Shown here: piece by piece, positions 51,298-59,799 of the stretch | How the letters are laid out: every line of letters begins with the position of its first letter | Numbering within the stretch: position 1 is the stretch's first letter | Origin: JAFTYO01 sp045613125 | GTDB taxonomy: Bacteria > Pseudomonadota > Alphaproteobacteria > RF32 > CAG-239 | Direction of reading: 5' to 3' | Length of the DNA: 64,000 nt | NCBI GenBank assembly: GCA_045613125.1 | Contig: JAZLAM010000022.1 | Coordinates: 1 to 64,000, forward strand | Position numbers and translations under genes: made by a program | Notes under the pieces: model-generated | The model's input: only the letters and a program-made list of their open reading frames with translations | Databases searched by the model: none | Told to the model about the DNA's origin: nothing

Positions 51298-52353
51298 ATG
51301 CCTAATATGAGTGATATAGTGATTACACCAGATATTCTTCGTAAAATAGCTGAAATAGATACATTTAAGGGTTCGTGGAATAGCGGTGGTATAAAAATTG
51401 AACCAGAACAATTAAAGACAATGAAAAGAATTGCTACCATTGAGTCTATTGGTTCATCTAATCGCATAGAGGGTAATAAATTAAACGATATAGATGTTGA
51501 AACAGTATTTAACAATATAACAAAAAAATCTTTTCAAACACGTGATGAGCAAGAAGTTGCAGGATATGCAGATTTACTAGCTACAATCTTTGATAGTTAC
51601 CAAGATATCCCTTTATCAGAGAACTACATTCGTCAATTACACAAAATTTTATTAAGTTACTCAACAAAAGATGAGCGTCATAGAGGTGAGTATAAGAAAG
51701 ATTCAAATAGAGTTGCTGCTTTTGATGCAGATGGTAATGAAATAGGTACAATATTTGAAACAGCTACTCCATTTGATACTCCTCGTTTGATGCAAGAGTT
51801 AGTTGATTGGACTAATGTTAATTTTAATGATGGGTACTTTCATCCTATTATCACAATAGGTGTATTTGTTGTTCACTTTTTATCAATACACCCTTTTACA
51901 GATGGTAATGGGCGCTTATCACGAGCATTAACAACAATGTTATTGCTTAAAAACGGATATAACTATATGCCATATGCATCTATGGAATCAATTATCGAAG
52001 CAAATAAAGAAGGTTATTATAGGGCTTTAAGAGCAACTCAAAAAACAATTTGGACAGATAAGGTTAATTATGAACCTTGGCTAACATTCTTTATTACCTC
52101 ATTACAAAAACAAAAACGTCATCTAGAAGAGAAAATTACCAAAGTATCTGGCACAACAAGATATAATAAAACAGAAGAAAGTATAATTGCTTTATTTGAT
52201 GAAAAGTCATCTTGGAGTGTATTAGAGATAGCTCAAGAACTTAATAAAAACAACGAAACCATCAAAAAGAATGTTCAAAATCTTGTGAAAAAAGACATTT
52301 TAGAAAAACAAGGTTCAACCAAAGGAACATACTATATTTTGAAAAAGCAATAG
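51298..52353 (+). CDS. Class II Fic-family protein with C-terminal winged helix
   Basis: 351 residues, ATG with AAAGGATT 7 nt upstream (a start 15 nt earlier is possible). Fic motif HPFTDGNGRLSR at 198-209 with His198 and Asp202 for Mg2+; the N-terminal inhibitory helix motif SNRIEG (S54...E58 G59) marks class II, autoinhibited AMPylators. A C-terminal wHTH (LEIAQELNKNNETIKKNVQN) suggests it binds DNA, perhaps its own repeat array. It is the only gene near the phased repeats. Plus strand, opposite to the recombinase module. Confidence 0.92.
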   Translation: MPNMSDIVITPDILRKIAEIDTFKGSWNSGGIKIEPEQLKTMKRIATIESIGSSNRIEGNKLNDIDVETVFNNITKKSFQTRDEQEVAGYADLLATIFDSYQDIPLSENYIRQLHKILLSYSTKDERHRGEYKKDSNRVAAFDADGNEIGTIFETATPFDTPRLMQELVDWTNVNFNDGYFHPIITIGVFVVHFLSIHPFTDGNGRLSRALTTMLLLKNGYNYMPYASMESIIEANKEGYYRALRATQKTIWTDKVNYEPWLTFFITSLQKQKRHLEEKITKVSGTTRYNKTEESIIALFDEKSSWSVLEIAQELNKNNETIKKNVQNLVKKDILEKQGSTKGTYYILKKQ

Positions 52354-52492
52354 ATTTGTCAGGATAGATAACGTGGGGTACATTATAGATACAAGCTCAG
52401 ACCAGTTTGAGCTGTATCTTTTTGTAAGTATCGGTAATATAAAGATATTTAAAAATGGCTGTACCAATGGGGTCCTGTCCACCACCATAAAC

Positions 52493-52522
52493 AAAACCCC
52501 TCCCTTTAGTGGAGGGTTTTTA
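52493..52522. terminator. Terminator between Fic gene and phosphatase copy 2
   Basis: AAACCCCTCC-ctttagt-GGAGGGTTTTT; A/T tracts on both sides, between convergent genes. Confidence 0.85.
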
Positions 52523-52552
52523 TTACTCATTTCTTTAATTTTTCACATTTAA

Positions 52553-53017
52553 TCAGTCTTGCATTTTCAAATACTCTAAAAACGCCTGACAGCCTTCAAC
52601 GATATCCCAATAGGTTTCATCAAAATTGCCGGTGTACCAAGGGTCTTTGATATTGCGGGGCTTATTTGCAAAATCGAGTAAGCGGTGGATTTTGTTATCT
52701 GTATCAACGCCAACGATAGATTGAATATCCTCTATATTACTATCATCCATCGCTAAAATATAATCATAATAAGCATAATCGTGCGGACGAATGCGACGGG
52801 AGTAATGTTCTTCAAACGGCACATGCATAACATTTAATATATCACGCGTACCATAATGAATACCGGTATGACACATCTCGTTATATCCTTCGGTGGCGGC
52901 AGAATCTATTTCAAATTTATCAGATAAACCACGCTCTTCTATCATTTGCTTAAACACAAACTGTGCCATCGGTGACCGACATATATTTCCAAGACATACA
53001 AATAAAACTTTAATCAT
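52553..53017 (-). CDS. Low-molecular-weight protein-tyrosine phosphatase, copy 2
   Basis: 154-residue LMW-PTP with P-loop CLGNICRS (Cys8, Arg14) and DPWYTGNFDETYWD. Differs from copy 1 at 15 of 152 positions plus a two-residue C-terminal tail. Its start overlaps the preceding gene by 1 nt, so it is coupled to the ADP-ribosyltransferase-like gene. One copy may belong to the host and the other to the island; both sit at the 3' end of a minus-strand operon. Confidence 0.92.
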   Translation of the reverse strand: MIKVLFVCLGNICRSPMAQFVFKQMIEERGLSDKFEIDSAATEGYNEMCHTGIHYGTRDILNVMHVPFEEHYSRRIRPHDYAYYDYILAMDDSNIEDIQSIVGVDTDNKIHRLLDFANKPRNIKDPWYTGNFDETYWDIVEGCQAFLEYLKMQD

Positions 53018-53706
53018 TATGTTCTATCTCTGCAATTTGACATATTTTTTATTAAGACGTTTTGTTGATATATTTTCTTCTCTTCAGCAAACAAATCTGA
53101 TATTTCTTTTTTCCAGGCTTTAATATTTGCATAAATTTTTGTTAGCTCTCCTGCTCTTTTTTCTTTAGGCAACTTCATAATCAGACAGTTTATCATGGTT
53201 GTCAAATTATTTGCTTTGGCACTACTTGGCGGATTTTTTTTAGAAAGTTGTTCTGCTTTTAAAATTTCTGATATTGGCAATTTTAATTGCGGATTTTTAG
53301 CATTTACGTTTTTAATACATCCAACCAAATATTTGCTATCTATTTTACCTTTAATTATTCTTCCGTAATATTGTAAAAAGCAAAATTCTTCAAACGGCAT
53401 ATCAAAAACTAATTTTGTATCGGCATATTTTTCATCATTAAAACAAGAAAAATCATCTTTTTGCATACTCTGCCAAAATGTGTTTTCATTATAAACTGAA
53501 ACCATTGATGTTACATGATTATAATTTCCACCCTTTTGATATGCATCACATTTGGCTGCAATTCTGTTAAAAATAAGACCATTTTGTTTAATGTTATTTA
53601 CATTTTTACCATCATGCATAATACATCTGTGCACGAGCCTTATCCAATCTTTTTTAAGAGATGGCAAATTTTCTAATTTATCATAAGCATCAAAACTCAT
53701 CTTCAT
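53017..53706 (-). CDS. Hypothetical protein, weakly ADP-ribosyltransferase-like
   Basis: 229 residues, start with TAAGG 5 nt upstream. The N-terminal part (WIRLVHRCIMHDGKNVNNIK, then QNGLIFNR and YNHVTSMVSVYNENTF) recalls DarT/RNA-2'-phosphotransferase-type folds, in which H-x-(T) is followed by an N-x-x-x-I-x-x-x-G-L turn. That is only a pattern. The C-terminal half is lysine-rich and helical. Its 5' end overlaps the end of the upstream Nudix gene by 17 nt. Unknown function. Confidence 0.5.
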   Translation of the reverse strand: MKMSFDAYDKLENLPSLKKDWIRLVHRCIMHDGKNVNNIKQNGLIFNRIAAKCDAYQKGGNYNHVTSMVSVYNENTFWQSMQKDDFSCFNDEKYADTKLVFDMPFEEFCFLQYYGRIIKGKIDSKYLVGCIKNVNAKNPQLKLPISEILKAEQLSKKNPPSSAKANNLTTMINCLIMKLPKEKRAGELTKIYANIKAWKKEISDLFAEEKKIYQQNVLIKNMSNCRDRT

Positions 53707-54124
53707 AGAACCTTATCTCAGAATTTATTTTACCAACTGCTTCTTTTAAATATGGACACGTATTTTCCGGTGTATTATTCCAACTGTGCCATTCCAGACG
53801 ATCACACTTATTAGGTTCTTTATTTTCGATTACCCCGGACCATTTTAGACATTCAAAGTAAAACTGCATATATTCTTCACCTTTATTACTATGGCAAATT
53901 GTCTTTAAAATTAAATCTTCAGGCTGTATATCCACACCTATTTCTTCTTTAGCTTCACGAATTGCCGCCGATAAAATTTTTTCATTACCGTCTAAATGTC
54001 CTCCGACAAATCCCCAATTTCCGGCAAACGAACAATTTTTTCTAAGTTGCAATAAAACTTTATCATCTTTACGCAACATAACAAAAATTCCGACAGGAAC
54101 TTTAAACCTTTTGGGTCCTGACAT
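53690..54124 (-). CDS. Nudix hydrolase (MutT-like)
   Basis: 144 residues from an ATG with GGAGATAAG upstream. Canonical Nudix box G42-x5-E48-x7-R56-E57-x2-E60-E61-x-G63, in GGHLDGNEKILSAAIREAKE. Preceded by AGNWGFVGGHLDG and followed by YMQFYFECLKWSG, as in MutT/NUDT1-type pyrophosphohydrolases or ADP-ribose hydrolases. Overlaps the next gene by 17 nt. Together with the ADP-ribosyltransferase-like neighbour, an ADP-ribose substrate is conceivable but unproven. Confidence 0.88.
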   Translation of the reverse strand: MSGPKRFKVPVGIFVMLRKDDKVLLQLRKNCSFAGNWGFVGGHLDGNEKILSAAIREAKEEIGVDIQPEDLILKTICHSNKGEEYMQFYFECLKWSGVIENKEPNKCDRLEWHSWNNTPENTCPYLKEAVGKINSEIRFYEDEF

Positions 54125-54163
54125 CTTATCTCCTTTTAACAAAAATATAATGCGCCATATCTT

Positions 54164-55147
54164 TTAATGTCTGGTTTTAGGATAATTTTTCAGTTTTGCA
54201 TATTCTATCGTATTTTCCCAAGCATTAACATAGCTGTTTCTGATATATACGGCATCATCAAACTCTTTTTTCATTCCTTCTGCTGAGTATATCGGTAACA
54301 ACGTATTATATATTTCTATCTTGGCAGTAAATTTTTTAGCCCTTCCCCAATCTTTATAATTAACTAAATTGAGAGCTTCCTTACATAGTCTTATTTTTTC
54401 TTGATTTGTAGTAGCCTTAGGAAGTTCTACACGCATTATATCATCATAGCGCAATTGTTTTTCTTTAATTTTTTCTGCCTTATTTTCTGCATCTTTAGTC
54501 GTTTTTTCTTTTTTTAGAGCAGATTTATATGAACTATAATCATAACTGTCTTTATCTTTTGTTTTTCTGATTATAGAATCAAGAAGCTTAATACGATCTT
54601 CAACAGGTATCGAACGCATAAAATATTCCATACGTTTTTTAGAAATATTCAGTGGATCATGGTCAAATGTACCGTCGTTTTGCTTAACGGTATCAACCAT
54701 TTGTTTTATAATATCAAACAAACGTTGTTTACCTGACGGATTTGTTTGTTCTTCAATATTATACCTTAAATTATGTAAAGCTACACGAAGTTTCATTTCT
54801 TCTGCGTTATCTTTATCAAAAAGTTGCAAAACTTTACCTATATGGACATTAGTTTTATCAAAAAATTCTTCATCACAATCAGTCGAAAAAACAGCTATAT
54901 CTTTTCTCAAACTTTCAACAGCATTAATTTTTTCATGCATAGTTTCCGGGATATTAGGCAATACACGGTCTAAATGTTCTTGTCTTGTAAGCTCTTTTTC
55001 ATTTTTGAACTCAAGTCCTGCTAACTGATATAAATCCGCCAACGAATTTGATGTTCCTTTAGAACCATACTCATTAGCCACACAATTAAAAGCGTATCTG
55101 CTTAGCAATTTGGCTTTTGTTATTTTTTTATCTGTATTCACAACCAT
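54164..55147 (-). CDS. Hypothetical 327-residue helical protein
   Basis: Soluble, lysine/aspartate-rich and mainly helical. No signal peptide, and no catalytic motif I can name; a coiled-coil-like segment is present (KSALKKEKTTKDAENKAEKI). It starts 5 bp after the GNAT gene and lies 39 bp before the Nudix gene, so it belongs to the same minus-strand operon. Unknown family. Confidence 0.55.
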   Translation of the reverse strand: MVVNTDKKITKAKLLSRYAFNCVANEYGSKGTSNSLADLYQLAGLEFKNEKELTRQEHLDRVLPNIPETMHEKINAVESLRKDIAVFSTDCDEEFFDKTNVHIGKVLQLFDKDNAEEMKLRVALHNLRYNIEEQTNPSGKQRLFDIIKQMVDTVKQNDGTFDHDPLNISKKRMEYFMRSIPVEDRIKLLDSIIRKTKDKDSYDYSSYKSALKKEKTTKDAENKAEKIKEKQLRYDDIMRVELPKATTNQEKIRLCKEALNLVNYKDWGRAKKFTAKIEIYNTLLPIYSAEGMKKEFDDAVYIRNSYVNAWENTIEYAKLKNYPKTRH

Positions 55148-55152
55148 AATCT

Positions 55153-55590
55153 CTAAAGTTTTTTAACCATTTTTGCGAATGTAATGCCCTGTTCTTCAAA
55201 CAAATCGCCCTCTTGTACAAATCCCAATTTTTCATAAAACACCACCACAGAGAGCATCGCATGCATAACAATTTTACTATAACCGGCTTCTTTTGCTCTT
55301 TTTTGCGCATATCCTACCAAAGCCTTACCTATTCCCTCACCTTGGCAAGAAGGACTTACAGCAACTTGCATCAATCTGATATCTTCATCATTTACCGGAG
55401 CTAAAATTAAACCGCCTACAAGTTTATCTTCCAGGCTATCCAAACATCCTATATGCAAATATGAAACTTCTTTATGGCGAAAAGAATCTAAAAATTTCAA
55501 CCCCAACGGTTCAAGTAAAACTTTATAACGGAGCTCTACCAATTCATCATATCTGGATGAACCAAAATCTACATCTATCATTTTTTTCAT
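55153..55590 (-). CDS. GNAT-family N-acetyltransferase
   Basis: 145 residues. Acetyl-CoA-binding motif A is VSPSCQGEGIGKALVGYAQK (Q/R-x-x-G-x-G/A), with the flanking LMQVAVSP strand and the later VFYEKLGFVQEGDLFE motif B typical of small GNATs. ATAAGGGG precedes the ATG. Substrate unknown. It is the first gene of the minus-strand operon ending with phosphatase copy 2, and is divergent from lepA. Confidence 0.85.
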   Translation of the reverse strand: MKKMIDVDFGSSRYDELVELRYKVLLEPLGLKFLDSFRHKEVSYLHIGCLDSLEDKLVGGLILAPVNDEDIRLMQVAVSPSCQGEGIGKALVGYAQKRAKEAGYSKIVMHAMLSVVVFYEKLGFVQEGDLFEEQGITFAKMVKKL

Positions 55591-55722
55591 TTTACTATCC
55601 CCTTATAAAAATATTTTAATTGCACTTATTAAAACATATTCTTGAGTTATTTTCAATAATATATTGCTAAAATAAAAAAATTAATTTATTTATAGCTATA
55701 ATTAAAAACAGGAATAAATAAA

Positions 55723-57525
55723 ATGACCGATTTGACACATATCAGAAATTTTGCAATCATTGCCCACATTGATCATGGGAAGTCTACACTTGCCGACAGA
55801 ATAATTGAATATTGTGGTGGTTTAACCGAACGAGAAATGACAGAACAGGTTCTTGATTCTATGGACATTGAAAAAGAACGCGGAATTACCATTAAGGCTC
55901 AAACAGTCAGGTTGAACTACAAAGCAAAAGATGGTAAAATCTATCAGCTTAATCTGATGGACACTCCCGGTCACGTTGACTTTTCTTATGAAGTGTCTCG
56001 CTCTCTTGCCTCTTGCGAAGGATCTATCTTAGTTGTAGATTCAACTCAAGGCGTTGAAGCTCAGACATTGGCTAACGTATACTTAGCCATAGATAACAAT
56101 CATGAAATTGTTCCTGTTCTGAATAAGATTGATTTACCATCATCAGAACCTGATAGAGTTAAACAACAAATTGAAGATGTTATCGGTCTTGACACTTCAG
56201 AAGCTGTTGAAACATCAGGAAAAACAGGTCTTGGCGTTCCGGATTTATTAGAAGCCGTAGTTAATAAACTTCCTGCTCCGAAAGGTGATGAAAATGCGCC
56301 GTTAAAAGCTCTCTTAATTGACAGTTGGTATGATTCTTATTTAGGAGTTATTATATTAGTGCGCGTTCATGATGGCATTTTGAAAAAGAAAACACTCATT
56401 CGAATGATGTCAAACAATGCCGTATATAATGTCGATAAAGTTGGTATATTTACACCAAAAATGCAAGATGTTGAAGCCTTATATCCCGGTGAAGTCGGTT
56501 TCATAACAGCCAGCATTAAAAGTGTAAGCGATTGTAACATCGGTGATACCATAACAGACAATAAAGTTCCTTGTGCAGAACCGTTGCCCGGTTTCAAGCC
56601 TTCCATTCCGGTTGTTTTCTGCTCCATATTCCCGACAGATTCCAGTCAATATGAAGCATTAAAAGACGCTCTTGCAAAACTAAAATTAAACGATGCAAGT
56701 ATAAATTATCAAAATGAAAATTCTGCTGCTTTAGGTCTTGGTTTCCGTTGCGGATTTTTAGGTCTTTTGCATATGGAAATTATTCAAGAACGCATCGGTA
56801 GAGAGTTTGATTTAGATATCATAACCACAGCGCCATCCGTTGCATATAAAATTCATCTTACAAGCGGTACTGAGCTTATGTTACACAATCCGGCAGACAT
56901 GCCTGACTTAAGCACAGTTAAGTTTATTGAAGAACCAATGGTAAAAGCTACCATTTTGGTTCCTGATACATATTTAGGCGCTGTTTTAAAACTTTGCACC
57001 GAACGTCGAGGAGAACAAGTTGAGCTAACATATGTCGGTACACGAGCCATGGTTATCTACAACATTCCGTTAAATGAAATTGTGTTTGATTTTTACGACA
57101 GATTAAAATCGATTACCAGCGGATATGCAAGTTTTGACTATGAACTCACAGGTTATCAAGAATCTGATTTAGTTAAAGTTCAAATTTTGATTAATGAAGA
57201 GCCCGTTGATGCTTTAGCTTTTTTGTGTCATCGCTCTCAGGCCGAATCGAGAGGACGTCAAATTTGCGAACGATTAAAAGACTTAATTCCGAGACACTTG
57301 TTCAAAATTCCGATACAAGCAGCCATTGGCGGAAGAGTTGTGGCTCGTGAAACCATATCGGCCATGCGTAAAGATGTAACTGCAAAATGTTATGGCGGTG
57401 ACGTTACTCGTAAACGCAAACTTTTAGATAAACAGAAAAAAGGTAAACAACGCATGCGCCAGTTTGGTAAAGTTGAGGTTCCACAATCTGCATTTATCGA
57501 AGCATTACGCATCGGTGATGATTAA
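55723..57525 (+). CDS. lepA: Elongation factor 4 (LepA)
   Basis: 600-residue translational GTPase that affects ribosome back-translocation and 30S biogenesis. P-loop AHIDHGKSTL at residues 12-21, effector ERGITIKAQ, DTPGHVDF, and NKIDLP. The LepA-specific C-terminal domain ends with AKCYGGDVTRKRKLL and KQKKGKQRMRQFGKVEVPQ, the hallmark. AGGAATAAATAAA ahead of the ATG. Monocistronic with a shared terminator. Confidence 0.97.
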   Translation: MTDLTHIRNFAIIAHIDHGKSTLADRIIEYCGGLTEREMTEQVLDSMDIEKERGITIKAQTVRLNYKAKDGKIYQLNLMDTPGHVDFSYEVSRSLASCEGSILVVDSTQGVEAQTLANVYLAIDNNHEIVPVLNKIDLPSSEPDRVKQQIEDVIGLDTSEAVETSGKTGLGVPDLLEAVVNKLPAPKGDENAPLKALLIDSWYDSYLGVIILVRVHDGILKKKTLIRMMSNNAVYNVDKVGIFTPKMQDVEALYPGEVGFITASIKSVSDCNIGDTITDNKVPCAEPLPGFKPSIPVVFCSIFPTDSSQYEALKDALAKLKLNDASINYQNENSAALGLGFRCGFLGLLHMEIIQERIGREFDLDIITTAPSVAYKIHLTSGTELMLHNPADMPDLSTVKFIEEPMVKATILVPDTYLGAVLKLCTERRGEQVELTYVGTRAMVIYNIPLNEIVFDFYDRLKSITSGYASFDYELTGYQESDLVKVQILINEEPVDALAFLCHRSQAESRGRQICERLKDLIPRHLFKIPIQAAIGGRVVARETISAMRKDVTAKCYGGDVTRKRKLLDKQKKGKQRMRQFGKVEVPQSAFIEALRIGDD

Positions 57526-57552
57526 AAAAAGAGAGCATCAGCTCTCTTTTTT
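57526..57552. terminator. Shared terminator of lepA and the lipoprotein gene
   Basis: AAAAAGAGAGC-atca-GCTCTCTTTTTT, bidirectional between convergent genes. Confidence 0.9.
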
Positions 57553-57958
57553 AATCTGATACACAATCATTTCCGCGCCATTTCCATGCTGATATAATGT
57601 TTTCTTTAATCATAAATGAGGTTTGACAATATGCTTCAACCACATTATCGGTCAATTCTGCATAAGGCATAAAGTTATACTCATTCATTAGCGGTGCATA
57701 AATGGTATCATCAGGCTCAAATTCTTCATTGTAAAGATAATATTCTGACGGAAAATAAAAATCATTTATTTTTGTATAGGTAAAAATTTTGGTATTATCA
57801 TTTACATATTTAACAGCACTAGGTGTTCCCCATGCCATAACAAGATCTTGTTCAGTTTTACCTATCCAAGAATTTAATTTTGCGTCATACTTTTCCGGAG
57901 TAGCACAAGCTAAAACTAAAAATGTTAAAATCAGTAAAAATGCTATATTTCTTATCAT
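57551..57958 (-). CDS. Small lipoprotein
   Basis: 135 residues. Lipobox LVLAC (Cys18) after a short signal (RNIAFLLILTFLVLA), so it is an envelope lipoprotein. The mature part begins with helix WIGKTEQDLVMAWGTPSAV, a SmpA/OmlA-like pattern, then KIFTYTK strands and two cysteines near the end (possible disulphide). Likely an outer-membrane-attached periplasmic protein; role unknown. Confidence 0.75.
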   Translation of the reverse strand: MIRNIAFLLILTFLVLACATPEKYDAKLNSWIGKTEQDLVMAWGTPSAVKYVNDNTKIFTYTKINDFYFPSEYYLYNEEFEPDDTIYAPLMNEYNFMPYAELTDNVVEAYCQTSFMIKENIISAWKWRGNDCVSD

Positions 57959-58127
57959 ATCTCCTCCTTTATTTTTTCAAATAAATAATCTCGGAAATCA
58001 TATTTTCAATTTAGCAAAAAAGTTTTATCCAATCTCTTATTTTAATCCACAACCGACACACTTCATGATTGCAAAAAAAAAAATAAACCTATAATTTGAC
58101 TAAACATCATTTTTAGGAGTTTTTTTG

Positions 58128-58736
58128 ATGAAATTATTTAAGAGCAATCAATATGGAAGAAGCATGGTTGAGATGTTGGGAGTTTTGGCCATCATCGGTG
58201 TCTTGTCCGTTGGCGGTATCGCCGGTTATTCTAAAGCTATGTATAAGCAAAAAATGAACAAATCTGTAGATATTGTTTCTAATATTTTGATGGGAATAAA
58301 TGAATTGTTATTAAAAAACCCTAATGAAGATATATTTATAGACGGCGTTCAAAATGCAGTAAAATTAGGCATACTGGATAAATCATTGTGCGATAGCTCT
58401 GATATATGTAGACTTCCTATCGGTGCTGAAATATTGATTAATTTTACTAAATCATTCGGTATAATTTTTAAAGAAGGTAATCGTATAAATCTTTGTATTG
58501 ATTTTTTATCACATCATTGGGAAACTGCATTACCGATTAATTATAACGGTATAAGCGCTGTAACTTATAAAGGTGATCAGAATTTCATATATTCATCAAC
58601 TGCACTTAACACTTATATTGGAATTAAAACAAGCTATACATTAGCTGATATCAAAGAGGCTTGTAATAATGCTTGTGATAATGACTATCATTGTTATGTT
58701 TATTTTTATACTTGGGATGAAACAAATAGTTATTAA
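58128..58736 (+). CDS. Type IV prepilin-like protein
   Basis: 202 residues from ATG with TAGGAGT upstream (a TTG just before it is an alternative). Prepilin signal: KSNQYG|RSMVEMLGVLAIIGVLSV, where cleavage after Gly leaves Glu at +5 and a hydrophobic helix. The C-terminal domain has several cysteines (EACNNACDNDYHCYVYF). It is a minor pilin or pseudopilin; substrate of the same peptidase as the giant pilin at 23.7 kb. Alone in its operon. Terminator follows at 58834. Confidence 0.75.
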   Translation: MKLFKSNQYGRSMVEMLGVLAIIGVLSVGGIAGYSKAMYKQKMNKSVDIVSNILMGINELLLKNPNEDIFIDGVQNAVKLGILDKSLCDSSDICRLPIGAEILINFTKSFGIIFKEGNRINLCIDFLSHHWETALPINYNGISAVTYKGDQNFIYSSTALNTYIGIKTSYTLADIKEACNNACDNDYHCYVYFYTWDETNSY

Positions 58737-58833
58737 GTGTTATAGAAAAATCAAATTAAACAACTGTTTTCTTTTAAACTGCGCCTAATACGTTATCTAA
58801 AGATATTTTGCTTGCATCATAAACTAATTTTCA

Positions 58834-58861
58834 AGCCTCTGTTTTCACAGAGGCTTTTTTT
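58834..58861 (+). terminator. Terminator after the prepilin gene
   Basis: AGCCTCTGT-ttt-ACAGAGGCT with TTTTTTT following. Confidence 0.88.
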
Positions 58862-58869
58862 ATTTAACA

Positions 58870-59463
58870 TTAAAGTTCTTTTCTGGAAGTAAGGGCCATT
58901 TGGATTGTACCGTCATCCATATAATCAAGCTCTGCACCCACCGGAATTCCTTGTGCTAAGGTTGTAATTTTAATATTACTATCCTTTAGTCTATTCAGCA
59001 AATAATGCGTTGTAATTTGTCCGTCAATTGTTGCCGGTAAGGCCAAAATAACTTCCTCAAAAACACCTGTCTCAAGGCGAGAAAACAAATTTTCAATATT
59101 TAAATCTTCAGGGGTTATTCCGTCAATTGCCGAGAGCACTCCACCCAAAATGTGGTATAAGCCTTTATAAAAGCCCACTCTTTCCATCGCCCATAAATCA
59201 GCAACGTCTTGCACAACGCAAACTGTTTTATAATCTCTTGCAGCAGATGAACAAATTGCACAAATTTCTTCAGTATCAAAATTACCGCAAACTTTGCAAG
59301 TTTTTATATTTTCTGCAACATCTTGCAAAGCAGATATCAACGGCAACATTTGCTCATTTTTCTTTTTCAAAAGTTGCAAAACAATGCGTCTTGCCGACCT
59401 TGTTCCCAGAGCCGGCAATTTAGCTATTGTTTTTATGAGTTTTTCGATTTCTTTTCCTGCCAA
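58870..59463 (-). CDS. recR: Recombination protein RecR
   Basis: 197 residues, RecFOR-pathway clamp. Helix-hairpin-helix LPALGTRSARRIVLQLL at the N-terminus, zinc finger CKVCGNFDTEEICAIC, then a Toprim domain (TVCVVQDVADLWAMERVG, YHILGGVLSAIDGI). It loads RecA onto gapped DNA. The DnaX-YbaB-RecR order is conserved in bacteria; here RecR is the last gene. Confidence 0.95.
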   Translation of the reverse strand: MAGKEIEKLIKTIAKLPALGTRSARRIVLQLLKKKNEQMLPLISALQDVAENIKTCKVCGNFDTEEICAICSSAARDYKTVCVVQDVADLWAMERVGFYKGLYHILGGVLSAIDGITPEDLNIENLFSRLETGVFEEVILALPATIDGQITTHYLLNRLKDSNIKITTLAQGIPVGAELDYMDDGTIQMALTSRKEL

Positions 59464-59472
59464 TTTTTTTCT

Positions 59473-59793
59473 CTAAAACGGAATTTTTAAACCACCCAAA
59501 TTAGCTCCACCGGTAGCTTCTTTCATTCCGTCTTCTTGCATAGCTTCAATTTTTGCATGAGCATCATTATATGCAGCAACAATAAGGTCTTCCAAAACAT
59601 CTACTTCATCGGCATCAATCAAAGACTTATCAATGCTGATTTTTTTCATTTCGGAACGGCCGCTTAAAACAACCTTTACCAAGCCACCACCGCTTGCTCC
59701 TTCTCTTTCTTCTTCAGCCAAACGAGCTTGAGTTTCTTGCATTTTCTTTTGCATCATTTGTGCTTGTTTCATTAAACCTTGAATATTTAGCAT
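59473..59793 (-). CDS. YbaB/EbfC nucleoid-associated protein
   Basis: 106 residues with the family core: LMKQAQMMQKKMQETQARLA coiled helix, then VVLSGRSEMKKISIDKSLI and a conserved C-terminal GGANLGGLKIPF. Dimeric DNA-binding protein. It sits between dnaX (6 bp) and recR (9 bp), as usual. Confidence 0.93.
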   Translation of the reverse strand: MLNIQGLMKQAQMMQKKMQETQARLAEEEREGASGGGLVKVVLSGRSEMKKISIDKSLIDADEVDVLEDLIVAAYNDAHAKIEAMQEDGMKEATGGANLGGLKIPF

Positions 59794-59799
59794 TTCAAA

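Noticed and set aside
32012..53017. tRNA 3'-end duplication as att site inside the window
   Set aside because: I looked for GTAGGTTCGAGTCCTAC and its end in the island and found no second copy.
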